A stretch of 64,000 bases of DNA from NCBI GenBank assembly GCA_947034885.2, contig OX344753.2:28040347-28104346 (forward strand), written 5' to 3'. Positions 11,993 through 21,097 of this stretch are shown one piece after another. Source of the stretch: Thuidium tamariscinum. Lineage: Eukaryota > Streptophyta > Bryopsida > Hypnales > Thuidiaceae. Under the pieces are notes generated by a model, which saw only the letters and a list, made by a program, of their open reading frames with translations, did no database searches and was not told where the DNA came from. The position numbers were made by a program, and so were the translations under genes. Within the stretch, counting starts at the first letter, position 1. Every line of letters starts with the position of its first letter.

Positions 11993-12301
11993 CTATTTCC
12001 TCGCCTTCTTGAGAGGCGACGCACCTTTCCGGGCTGGCTGCTTCTTCGGAGACCGGTACATCTTGATGGGCTTGGGTTTCGGTTTGGTCTTACCCCGCGC
12101 CCTGGCCCTGGTCTTCGTGGTCTCTGCCAATGCCTGGTCCGCATCTGAGTACTGTTCCGACTCATCACCGGAGTCGGTCTCTTCCTCCGAGTCCTCATCT
12201 TCCTCATCTGACTCCTCTTCCTCTTCATCCCGGGCCTTCCGCTTCACCTTGGATGTCTCCGCGGTCTTCTTCTTGAATCCGGTGATGGGCGGGTGGTGCA
12301 C
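11993..12301 (-). CDS. short acidic-then-basic tail frame
   Basis: A 102-aa frame immediately downstream of the 595-aa gene and touching its end. It has an acidic stretch (residues about 25-50, mostly Glu, Asp, Ser) followed by a lysine/arginine/proline-rich end with short KPKPK and SPKK motifs that resemble nuclear or DNA-contacting tails. A similar acidic then basic composition follows the related gene at the right end of the window (63.8-64.0 kb), so this arrangement is a family trait. Whether it is translated separately is not decided by the sequence. Confidence 0.45.
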   Translation of the reverse strand: MHHPPITGFKKKTAETSKVKRKARDEEEEESDEEDEDSEEETDSGDESEQYSDADQALAETTKTRARARGKTKPKPKPIKMYRSPKKQPARKGASPLKKARK

Positions 12302-14088
12302 TATCTTGCTTTGCGGGGTCTGCTCTCCACTTTCTCGGCAGTCCGGGCTGGTCCCTGGCTTGGTGACCCGGATCCAGATCCGGTCTTCAGTATAGAGCGG
12401 ACCTGCACTGTTGCCTTCGCTTCCCCTCCGGTCTTTGGTTGTGTGATGACCGTGGGTGATGACTTGCTTGGAGAATCATCCAACAAGGTGATGAACTTGG
12501 TCTTCTCCCTTGGTGGTGTAGTTCCCCGGATTATCTCCCTTAACACAATCGGCTCGGGTTCCGGCTCCTTGGTCTTCTCGGGTTGAGAAACCCTGGGCTC
12601 TTCAATCCGGGCCGGTGGGACAGGTTCCTCCTCCACTGCGTCGGTCCTGGTTCCCTCTTCCTTCGCTGGTTCAGATATGCCGGTTTCTACCTCGACAGCT
12701 GGTGGTGGTGGCTGATCCTTCGGTTGCTCCTCCTCCATCTTTGGCTCTTCCGGTCCTGAGACCGGAGCAGAACTAGCTTGGACCTCCGTGACTACTGACC
12801 GCCACTTCTCCAGCGCTGCCTCCATTTTCTTGTTGTAGGCCACCAGAGCTGTAAGCATTTGAGGACCCACCATCTTGCCTGCTTCCAAGACCTTCCTGTC
12901 GAAAAGCATGGCTTTGTTGACGACTTCGCCCGGATGCGTGATGAACTCTCGGATTTCTCCGAGTGTGTTCCGGGCCCGCGTGGTGAGGCGTCTCTCTTCA
13001 TCCAGCTCCTCCTGAGTGTGATGGAGCTCCCTCCTCAGGGCTGAGACCTGATTTGTTAGCCGGAGTACCTCCTCTCTGTCCCGACTATCATGAGCCTCCT
13101 GAATCAATTCTCCCAACACCTCCATGATCTTGGAGGGGGGAATAGAGCCTAAGGCTTGGCTTATGGCCCGCAATAACCCTCTCTCCTCTAGGTGGTGCTT
13201 TCTGAAATCTTCCAGGTCTCGCAGGATCCTTAGCAAGGGATCCTGTTCCCAGACCGGATCTAACCTCTGGGCTTCCCCGGCTACTACAGGGGTTTCTAGA
13301 GGTGGATCCTCTCTTCCTACCTCTGGAACCTCATCTACCTCCTGTGTGCCTCCTTGATGCCCCTCCTGACTCTCATCCTCGGAGTCCTCCTCATCCTGGT
13401 CATTTTCAGCTTCCGGGTCTGCAATCTCATACTCTATCAATGCAGCCCCTACCTCGTAAGCTTCCATCTCCTTTTCTCTCAAGAGGTCTAACGAATGATA
13501 TAGATGAAACAGGAATGGTGAAATGGGAGAGGGTTTAGATTTCCCAATTCCTTTCACCATTCGGTCCATCCGGTCCCTCATAACTAACCCCCAATCTATC
13601 TTCCTGTCTCCCGACAGTGCACCAAAGACGGTGTTGGCTACGGTGACCGTAATCCTACTAGGTCTATCCGGGTTCAAGATCGCCATCATGAACCGCAGTA
13701 GCCTCTTGTGTCTAGCAGACACACACTCTGCTACCGTAAAGCCGTCCTTCGGGTTGGTGGGCCTACGGAATTTCCCCTGGTGGAATTTGTCCGTTCGGGT
13801 GCCCGTCGCATCTCCTCCTTGCTCGAAGGCGTACACCTTGCGCCACATCGCTGCACTCCACTCCTTTGGCAGCGCCCGGACCGTCCCTTTCCACTCGTTG
13901 GTCTGGCCGGCCAGTAGCTCCTCCACCATCGCCTCATCCTTCAGGTTCCAGGGATGAGCCATGAACCCCTCGCAGCCCATCTGCCTGAGGTCTTCCTCCA
14001 GCTCCCTCTTGTCTTGTGCATCAGTTGGCACGACCGGATTCACATTCCGGAAGGCTAGAATCCTTCCTTCCTGCACCTCTTCTGCCAT
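12301..14088 (-). CDS. coiled-coil protein of a repeated, transposon-linked family (member 1)
   Basis: A 595-aa frame with an ATG at 14088. Residues about 20-190 form a globular region with the phrases ELEEDLRQMGCEGFMAHPW, TNPKDGFTVAECVSARHKR and ITVTVANTVFG. The same positions are conserved in the gene at 40000 (ELEDDLVFLGCHGLIRCPW, ITVTVANTIFG-like), so the two are paralogues. An acidic Asp/Glu stretch, a long coiled coil (about 320-430) and a Pro/Glu-rich tail follow. The first region is reminiscent of the 'putative plant transposon protein' domain of plant retroelements, a weak resemblance by eye only. Upstream (on the minus strand) come a TATA box and an ACCGG-rich stretch. Function unknown; it may be the structural protein of a retroelement or a transposon accessory protein. 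Confidence 0.6.
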   Translation of the reverse strand: MAEEVQEGRILAFRNVNPVVPTDAQDKRELEEDLRQMGCEGFMAHPWNLKDEAMVEELLAGQTNEWKGTVRALPKEWSAAMWRKVYAFEQGGDATGTRTDKFHQGKFRRPTNPKDGFTVAECVSARHKRLLRFMMAILNPDRPSRITVTVANTVFGALSGDRKIDWGLVMRDRMDRMVKGIGKSKPSPISPFLFHLYHSLDLLREKEMEAYEVGAALIEYEIADPEAENDQDEEDSEDESQEGHQGGTQEVDEVPEVGREDPPLETPVVAGEAQRLDPVWEQDPLLRILRDLEDFRKHHLEERGLLRAISQALGSIPPSKIMEVLGELIQEAHDSRDREEVLRLTNQVSALRRELHHTQEELDEERRLTTRARNTLGEIREFITHPGEVVNKAMLFDRKVLEAGKMVGPQMLTALVAYNKKMEAALEKWRSVVTEVQASSAPVSGPEEPKMEEEQPKDQPPPPAVEVETGISEPAKEEGTRTDAVEEEPVPPARIEEPRVSQPEKTKEPEPEPIVLREIIRGTTPPREKTKFITLLDDSPSKSSPTVITQPKTGGEAKATVQVRSILKTGSGSGSPSQGPARTAEKVESRPRKAR

Positions 14089-14317
14089 CTCTTACTTGAC
14101 GCCTACACAATCTAGGCGCGGTCCAACTTAACTAAACCTCCCGCGCTCAAGAACCTGTCGGCTAGCGTAGTGCTACTCGCTCAACTATGTACCAGACCGG
14201 ATTGACAGTTTATCTATCCCTTCTCTCTGTCTGTAGACCGAATACTCTATCTCTGGCCGGAAACCCTTTCTCGAACTGCGTGCAAGAAAGTGGCAGGACC
14301 TGGCCCTGCTTCCCTGG

Positions 14318-14325
14318 TCTTATAC
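14318..14325 (-). promoter_or_regulatory. TATA box of the 595-aa gene
   Basis: Minus strand AGTATAAG about 230 bp before the ATG at 14088. ACCGG/CCGG-rich DNA lies further upstream (14350-14530), the same order of island, TATA box and gene as in hAT-1. Confidence 0.5.
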
Positions 14326-14739
14326 TTTTTCCCCCGACATTAATTACTGACCGTTAGGTTTAAACCAGTCTGGTCACGTGGGAGAGATCCCGACGATCTC
14401 TAGACTCGGTAGCCACTCATTACCTATCCGGTCTCGGTCGCTAGGTGGGCGGAATCCGGGATTTCATACGCTGTCCCTTAACGTAGTTCCTGGTTTACGG
14501 TCTAGGGTTTTCCGGTTTCCGGTCTTGGTCCCAATTATGTGTAAAAACTAAGAAAACAACAAAAAAATGGGGATTGAACAGATCCCTCTTCCCGTATTTT
14601 GCTTAAGAACCTGCTTAGGTGAATTCTAGGTTGCCACAACCATGGGATCCGATGAAAGCATTTTGTGGGGCAATTTTTTCCAATAAACTCTGTCAAAGCT
14701 TGCAAGGAGAGTGCGCAACATTTATCCACAGTTAAATAG

Positions 14740-15353
14740 GGTGGATAGAAAAGACGCGAATTGTACCAAACTCGTTTCAGGTAAAGCCATTCTTAAGTTT
14801 TTGAGTTTTTGAGTTGTGCTTCAAAATTGCATCGCTTGTGATGCAGAAGTTCATGGATTACAATGCACCTTCACTAGTTTACGTCTCATTACAATGTACG
14901 AGCTGTTGTCTTTAACTTTTCCTCTTGAAGAAAATTATATCCATTTAAGATCAACCCAAGGCATTGTTTACAGTTTTCTCTGCTTATGGTCCTGTTGAAG
15001 GCATGAGAGAAGCTTCAGGTCTTCTTGAATTTGTTGAGGAGCATTGAGAAAACCCTAGTTCCCAATTGTACTGTTCGTACAATGTTTACACGTTGGATCG
15101 TAAATTTGTACTGTTTGTACTTTGTACTGCTGTCGTAGGTGACAGCAAGTTTGCTCGGCATGTCTCCTTTAGTATTTGGTTTCATCAAATTTTCCATTGC
15201 ATTCCTTTTCTTTCATGTCGAGACAAATGCTCAGTGCTTAGGGTTGCATCTCCTTGACATTATTTTATGTTGTTTCCCTCATTATTGTTCTGGGTGTAGA
15301 CAAACCTTTATACATTTTATACTATCCTATCACACTTTGTTTTGGAGGTGCAG
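14740..15353 (+). promoter_or_regulatory. leader region of the RING-H2 gene, TTGTAC-containing, with a 3' splice site
   Basis: TTGTAC or GTACAA occurs repeatedly at 15066-15130 and singly at 14749. The segment ends with TTTTGGAGGTGCAG at 15353, a plausible 3' splice site 11 bp before the ATG, so the leader probably contains an intron. The 5' splice site and transcription start were not located. Confidence 0.45.
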
Positions 15354-15364
15354 AATTGTACAAA

Positions 15365-17215
15365 ATGGTTCAGTTGAGAGGGAGAGGCTCTCCTTCCAAG
15401 ATTCCATATAAGGGAGGTAAAGGTTCTGCCTCGCCAAGACTTACGATGCAAGGAGGAGGTGAAGGTTCTGCCTCGCCAAGACTTACAGTGGAGGGAAGAG
15501 GTAGAAGCTCAGGGTCACCAAAACTTATGGTGAGAGGGAAAGGCTCAGCCTCTGTAAAGAGGATACGTTTAGTCCTTGATGCACAAGAAAAAGAAGGCAA
15601 CGAGGGCTACAACAGCGAGGGCAGCGAGGGCGACGAGGAGGGCGAGGACAGCGAAGAGAGCGAGGAGAGTAATGGTAGCGAGGGCAGCGAGGAGGGCGCT
15701 GATGCTCCACAGGAAGTGGAGTTTGATGTTGATGATGAGTTGGAAAAGCTCTCCGACCCACCACCGGCGCTTACAAAAGCTGATTTTGTGGAGAAGTACG
15801 AATTCAAGGACGAAGGGTACCTCCCCAATCGCTTAACGAAATGGGAAGGCAAACGGTTTGATGATAGAAAATGTGTGGCCCTATTTGGAAAGGCGGTGGG
15901 ACCTGGGGGACGATACGGCTATAACTGGAATCAAGTGAAGTCTCTGAGGCTCCACAAGAGGATCACAGAGCTCTTACAAGCTCTCTATCAACGAGAAGCT
16001 CTGCGAACCTTGCTTCCTCACAAAATGGCGAGGGGAATTGTTCTAGAAGAAGAAAACATTCCGGTCAATTGGGCTGCTTACGGGGAAGCAACAAACAAAA
16101 CTCAACGGCAATTGCATGCGAGGAACCTTATCAGGTTGGATAAAATGAAGGCAAAGGTGAAGGACACTAGTAAGGTGACTGAACGCACTGCATGGCGAAA
16201 ACTTCATGTGGATCCTCGAGAGCTGCAATCAGAGGTTTGTGAGGGGAAAGGGAGCTCAATGGGCCCAATAATTCTGGAGGATGGTGAGTGTAACTCTAGG
16301 TTAGAGTATTTGAGCCGATTGTTGGCGGTGTCAAACTTAGAGCTCGAGACCAAGATGGATGATGAGCAGAAGAGTAAGGCGATTTTAGAAAAGCATATCG
16401 AGAAGGTGAATCAAAACAAGGGGATGGTGGAGCTTATGAATCTTAAACAAAAGAGGTATGATAAACAGGTACATGAAGCAACCAAGGATGGAACGCTAGA
16501 CTTGATGTTGATGCAAAAGGCAAAGGCATATGAAGAGCTAGTACAGACCGCATGCCGAAAAGTGAAGAAGTTAGAGAAGATTGCCGCGACTTTAGAGCGC
16601 ACTCTCTCCTTTCAGAAAAACGAACTTCTCAAAACGCAAATGCTGGTTCGTGCTCTCAAGGAAGAGCATACTTATCTTAGCCGTGCATCTTGTGGTTTTC
16701 ACTTGCGTCCATTACCGTTGGTCTACGTCATAGGGGGAGCAAGCAATGGAGCAGGTTCCATCCAAGTGGACAACTGCTCCCTTTGCGGTTTTCCCTTTCC
16801 TCATTACGAGATGATTGTCACGGCTTGCAAACACCTTTATCACCCATGGTGTGCGTTAGTAAACTTCACTGATAGCACAGAATGTTGTGCTTTGGGTTGC
16901 AAGCAAGTTCAACCCATTGAATGGATGATGAGTTTTGGGTTTAGGGGTGTTCGTGGCTGTGGACGTCCTGGAGGTGGAAGTGAAGAGTGGACAAAGTTGA
17001 CAGCAGAGTGTGCCATTGCTATCACTGGAGGATTAGCAGCTAGGACTGACGCTGTAGCTAAACTTCGTACTGCCATCCAACAACATAGCCAAGCCATGGA
17101 AGATCATGAAGGTAATATTACACAACTTCTTTATGATTGGTATTCTGCCCCCTTCATTGGTACAGTGTATTATATTCAAGTTGTTTGTGCTTTCAAGGGA
17201 TTGGGAGAAAGGTAG
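15365..17215 (+). CDS. coiled-coil RING-H2 protein, putative E3 ubiquitin ligase
   Basis: 616 aa from the ATG at 15365; the frame stays open further upstream, but a splice acceptor just before this ATG favours it. N-terminus: SPRL-type Gly/Ser/Lys repeats (about 5-65), then a Glu/Ser/Gly acidic tract (about 75-125). Residues about 140-270 form a globular region; about 310-430 are coiled coil. The C-terminus has a RING-H2-type finger: Cys471, Cys474, Cys488, His490, His493, Cys496, then Cys507 or 508 and Cys512. The last cysteine pair has an unusual spacing (CALGC). RING-H2 fingers normally bind two zincs and recruit ubiquitin-conjugating enzymes. Its layout parallels the RING gene of hAT-1 at 21-23 kb, although sequence similarity outside the finger is low. 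TTGTAC-rich DNA on both sides suggests that it belongs to another mobile element. Target unknown. Confidence 0.65.
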   Translation: MVQLRGRGSPSKIPYKGGKGSASPRLTMQGGGEGSASPRLTVEGRGRSSGSPKLMVRGKGSASVKRIRLVLDAQEKEGNEGYNSEGSEGDEEGEDSEESEESNGSEGSEEGADAPQEVEFDVDDELEKLSDPPPALTKADFVEKYEFKDEGYLPNRLTKWEGKRFDDRKCVALFGKAVGPGGRYGYNWNQVKSLRLHKRITELLQALYQREALRTLLPHKMARGIVLEEENIPVNWAAYGEATNKTQRQLHARNLIRLDKMKAKVKDTSKVTERTAWRKLHVDPRELQSEVCEGKGSSMGPIILEDGECNSRLEYLSRLLAVSNLELETKMDDEQKSKAILEKHIEKVNQNKGMVELMNLKQKRYDKQVHEATKDGTLDLMLMQKAKAYEELVQTACRKVKKLEKIAATLERTLSFQKNELLKTQMLVRALKEEHTYLSRASCGFHLRPLPLVYVIGGASNGAGSIQVDNCSLCGFPFPHYEMIVTACKHLYHPWCALVNFTDSTECCALGCKQVQPIEWMMSFGFRGVRGCGRPGGGSEEWTKLTAECAIAITGGLAARTDAVAKLRTAIQQHSQAMEDHEGNITQLLYDWYSAPFIGTVYYIQVVCAFKGLGER

Positions 17216-17870
17216 TTTCTGTTGCAATAGTTGTACAGGTTGTAATAGTTGTTGTATAGATTGTATTGTGTATTTGTCAATTGTACACTGTTTTAAATGT
17301 TTCGTATAGATTGGTACAAGAAATGTTTACGAGATGATTCATTTGTACTTGATTTTTCTTTTTGCCCACCTGGTTGTATTGTCTACACTTTTGTTGCTTG
17401 AGTTTGTACAGATCTGGAACTTATTGGATACATTCTGAATCCAAGGTGTTTTGGGATTACCGATTTTGTACCCGATAACCCTTGTATATACTTGTTGTAC
17501 AGTAACAAGTTCATTTTGTGTTTAGGTTACATGTTGTTTGTACTTAGGCAGGCGGTGTTGTATTTTGATATTTTTTTTTGTACTTGTATTGTATAATTTG
17601 TACAACTTGTTTGTACAAATTGCACAAGGTTGTACCTCTACTACTGTGACTTTATCATGTTTGAATGTTTGTACCTGACATGGATACCGAACTTATACAA
17701 ATTGTACAGGTTTGTACCTCTTATACTACGACCTCTATCATGTTTGAATGTTTGTACCTGATATGCATACCGAACTTGTACATATTGCACAAGTTTGTAC
17801 CTCTTATACTACGACCTATATCATATTTGAATGTTTGTACTTGATATGGATATCGAACATGGTTTTAGTT
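17216..17870. repeat. TTGTAC-rich 3' flank with about 80-bp repeats
   Basis: TTGTAC, TGTACA and GTACAA occur about twenty times in 650 bp. From 17620 to 17850 a unit of about 85 bp containing TATCATGTTTGAATGTTTGT, then ACC(T)GATATGGATACCGAAC, is present three times. This could be the subterminal region of an element carrying the upstream RING gene; no terminal inverted repeat was found. Confidence 0.6.
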
Positions 17871-17879
17871 TACTAAATT

Positions 17880-18736
17880 GAAGGCCTTGTGTTGCTGCAG
17901 CACTTACTTCCTCGGATGAAGAGGCAGAAGAAGAGAGAAGAAATTCTTCTACACCAATAGGTGGCAATGACGATCAGGTTTTCGAAGAACACAACACCGC
18001 TCTACAGAGTCCAGCTTGGAGCTTACAAGAACAAAGCCATAGGTACACCACTTGAGACTCGTGTGAAGTTGCCCAAGCTCACGGATGCTGAATTTGGAGA
18101 GTTGAGGGCTAAAATGCAAGGTGTGCCTTACAAGGCAGCGGTGGGTTGCTTGATGTATGCCATGGTAGCCACAAGGCCTGATTTGGCCTTTCCGGTGAGT
18201 GTTGTGAGTCAACACATGTCCAAGTATGGCCCAAAGCATTGGGCTGCGGTGAAGAGGGTGATGAGGTACCTTCAAGGCACACTTGGGCTGGAGTTGCAAC
18301 TTGGAGGTGCCCATGTGACTTTGCATGGCTATTGTGATGCGGATTGGGCAGGTGATGAGGCGGATAGGAGATCCACCACCGGCTACGTGTTTAAGCTTGG
18401 ATTGGGTGCCATTACTTGGAATTCCAAGAGGCAGCCCACCATAGCTCTTTCTACAACGGAGGCTTAATACATGGCCATGAGCCAATGCACCAAGGAGGCC
18501 ATTTGGTTGCGGCAACTCTTGGCTGATGTTGGCCTTGTCCAAGAGGGGAGCACACCCATCTGGTGTGACAACCAAGGGGCCATTGCTTTGGCCAAAAATC
18601 CCACCCACCACTCTCGGACGAAGCACATTGATGTGCAACACCATTTCATTTGTGAACGAGTGGAGGTTGAGGTGATTGAGCCTACCCAAGCTACCCAAGG
18701 GGCCATTGCTTTAGAGTCCTTTGGGTATTGATTTAT
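17880..18736 (+). mobile_element. Ty1/copia relic, RT-RNase H part
   Basis: Fossil copia polymerase DNA on the plus strand. It shows the RT C-terminal phrase [20 protein letters not shown] and the RNase H region ([21 protein letters not shown]). It ends with a short piece of LTR-like sequence and abuts an oppositely oriented LTR at 18737. It is broken. The family is the same as at 1-876 and 35070-35845. Confidence 0.85.
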
Positions 18737-18801
18737 TGAGATTATAATATTATGAATGGATGAAAGGCTTTACTTAGATGGTAGGAAGATACCATGGCCC
18801 A
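18737..18801 (-). mobile_element. copia LTR, first part (split by hAT-1 copy A)
   Basis: The first 65 bp (on the plus strand) of an LTR whose other 188 bp lie at 34882-35069. The two parts add up to exactly 253 bp, the length of the LTRs at 624-876 and 954-1206. This fixes the hAT-1 insertion point and its 8-bp target duplication. Confidence 0.9.
18794..18801. repeat. left target-site duplication of hAT-1 copy A
   Basis: ATGGCCCA, matching TTGGTCCA at 34874-34881 in six of eight positions. Uninserted LTR sequence at about 1010-1020 reads ATGGCCCATGAG. Eight-base duplications are typical of hAT elements; the mismatches suggest that this insertion is not very recent. Confidence 0.75.
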
Positions 18802-18829
18802 CAGGGTTGCTTCCGTTGCGTCGCGTCCG

Positions 18830-19285
18830 TCCGTCCGTTGATGTGACGGGGAGCCGAGCGTCCGTCAGGATGAAATTCACGACAGAATCCGTGACAGAGG
18901 ATGAAAAATCGTGACAGCGGTCGTGGACGCCCTCACGGACGACCTCTGTGGACGACCTGGAAGGACGTGCTCGGTGGACAGTTTCGATGGACGGTCCTGG
19001 CTGACTAGACGGCTTGGATGGACACTCTCGGTTCTGCCGACGGTCCGGATCCGGTGGACGGTTTTAGGGGACGGCCCCACTCGCGGGGTATGGACGGCCC
19101 CGATGGACAGGACATCCAGTGGACGGCCCGGACGGACGCCTCCACATCGACGGTCTGGGTACGGTCTACGCTTGGGAAGGACGGCTTGGATTGAGAGGAA
19201 GGTTGGACGGCCTGGGTTCGATAGACGGCCTGGCTGTGCCGTCGACAGTCAGGATGGACGGCCTGAGCTCCGTGGACTGGAACTC
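18830..19285. repeat. left subterminal GGACGG island of hAT-1 copy A
   Basis: GGACGG, GACGGCC and CCGTCC recur on both strands roughly every 15-25 bp. Frames read through it are composition artefacts. hAT transposases are known to bind subterminal repeats (such as the AAACGG motif of maize Ac), so a binding-site cluster is the natural reading. Copy B has the same island at 41180-41640. Confidence 0.75.
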
Positions 19286-19439
19286 TTTATTTGTAAGACT
19301 TAAAAGTCTGAGTTCATATTCGCAATCAAAATTTTCTCATTAGTCTATGAGGTTTAACCATCTCTCAAAAAATAATTTCGAAAGTTTTGTATTTTAGGCC
19401 TTCTATAGTCTAAATATAATATATATTCTGTATTTTTAA

Positions 19440-20745
19440 AAAAGGGTGTTAATGGTTTGAATCAAAAAAATGGAAATGGTTTGAATGAAAATAACGTTAA
19501 TGGTTTGGAATTGTGAATAAAAAAAAATGTAAAACTGGTTTTGAAAAAAAATGTGTTAATTGTTCGAATAAAAAAATTATGGAAATGGTTTGAATCAAAC
19601 AAATGGAAATGGTTTGAATAAAAAAAAACGTTAATGGTTTGAAATGTTGAATGAAAAAAAAATATAGAAAGGGTTTGGAAAAAAATGTGTTAATGGCTCG
19701 ACCAAAAAAATTTGGAAATGGGTTGGGAAAAAAATGTGATTAGGGTTTGACTAAACGAAATATGGAAATGGGTTGAAATGTTGGAAAAACAAATTTAGAA
19801 ATGGTTTGGAAAAAAAATGTGTTAATTGTTTGACTAGAATAAATATGGAAATGGTTTAGGGTAAAAGAAATGGCCAAGTTTTGAGTAAAGAAAAACGGTA
19901 ATGGTTTAGGGTGTTGGAAATAAAAATATAGAAATGGTTTGGAAAAAAGGTGGGTTAATGGTTCGACTAAAAAAAATATGGAAATGGTTTGAATCAAAGA
20001 AAAAGAAAAAGGAAATGCTTTGAATAAAAAAAAAGTTAATAATTTGAAATGTTGAATACAAAAAAATATAGAAATGGTTTGGAAAAAAAATGTGTTCATG
20101 TTTCGACTAAAAAATATATGAAAATGCTTCGAATAAAAAAAAATATGGAAATGGGTTGAATAAAAAAAAAGGCAATGGTTTGAAAGGTTGGAAAAAAACA
20201 TATAGAAAGGGTCGTGAAAAAAAATGTGTTAATGGTTCGACTAAAAAAAATAAGTTGGAAAGAAAATGTGTTCAAGGTTTGATTAAAAATAATATGGAAA
20301 TGGTTTGAATAAAAAAAATGGAAATGGTTTGAAAAAAAAAACTTTCATGGTTTGAAATGTTGAATAAAAAACATTTAGAAATGGTTTGGAAAAAAAATGT
20401 TAATGCCTTAATGGTTAAAGCTCAAATTGGAAATAGTTTGAATCAATAAAATGGGAATGCTTTGAATAAAAAAGAACGTTGATGGTTTGAAATGTGGACG
20501 ACAAAAAAATATAGAAATGGTTTAAGAAAATGTGTTCATGGTTCGACTAATAAAAATATGGAAATGGGTTCAATCTAAAATATGGAAAGGGGTTGAATCT
20601 AACAAATGGAAATGGGTTAGGGTAAAAAAAAATGGTTATGGTTTGACATGTGGAAAAAAATAATGTGGAAAAATGCGGTGGGAAAAAATTGGTTTAATGG
20701 TTTGATTAAAAAAATTCGAAATGGTGGGAATTAAAAACAAAAGCA
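19440..20745 (+). repeat. A-rich ATGGTTTGAAT repeat array
   Basis: Irregular tandem copies of TATGGAAATGGTTTGAAT separated by runs of A, with variants TGTGTTAATGGTTCGACTAA and GAAATGTTGAA. Copy B carries the same array at 41810-43105. The complementary words (TTCAAACCATTTCCAT) occur at 25738-26105, on the other side of the RING gene, in the opposite orientation. No coding capacity. Confidence 0.85.
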
Positions 20746-21097
20746 TATATACTTGTGGCATATGTAAAAAATAGAATTTTGGCATTTTTTAAAAGTAAAC
20801 TTACAAAATATACTTTAAGTGAAAGTATGGCATTGGATTTAAATGAACTTGTTGCACATACATTTCAAGCAAACGTATTGAGTATTCTTTTCATTTGTTC
20901 ATGGTTAAGTTTTCAGTTTAAGTGTTTAACAGACAATACAGTTGTACGAGAAAAATGAAAATGCTTCATTGCCCAAAAAATGTACTTTTGCAACATGAGC
21001 AACAAACGCTCGTAAATGGTCGTCATAGCCAAATACTATTTACAATACTAATATACTATACATCCGTCTAATGGCCTAACTCATCACCAGAAGGTAT

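Noticed and set aside
10120-14540. CAGGGTCC at 10121 as a hAT end for the ACCGG block
   Set aside because: No matching inverted end or 8-bp duplication was found near 14.5 kb.
20755-20958. 67-aa plus-strand frame identical in both hAT-1 copies
   Set aside because: It lacks an ATG at its start, has no domain, and lies where the 3' end of the minus-strand RING transcript is expected; DNA identity alone explains the conservation.
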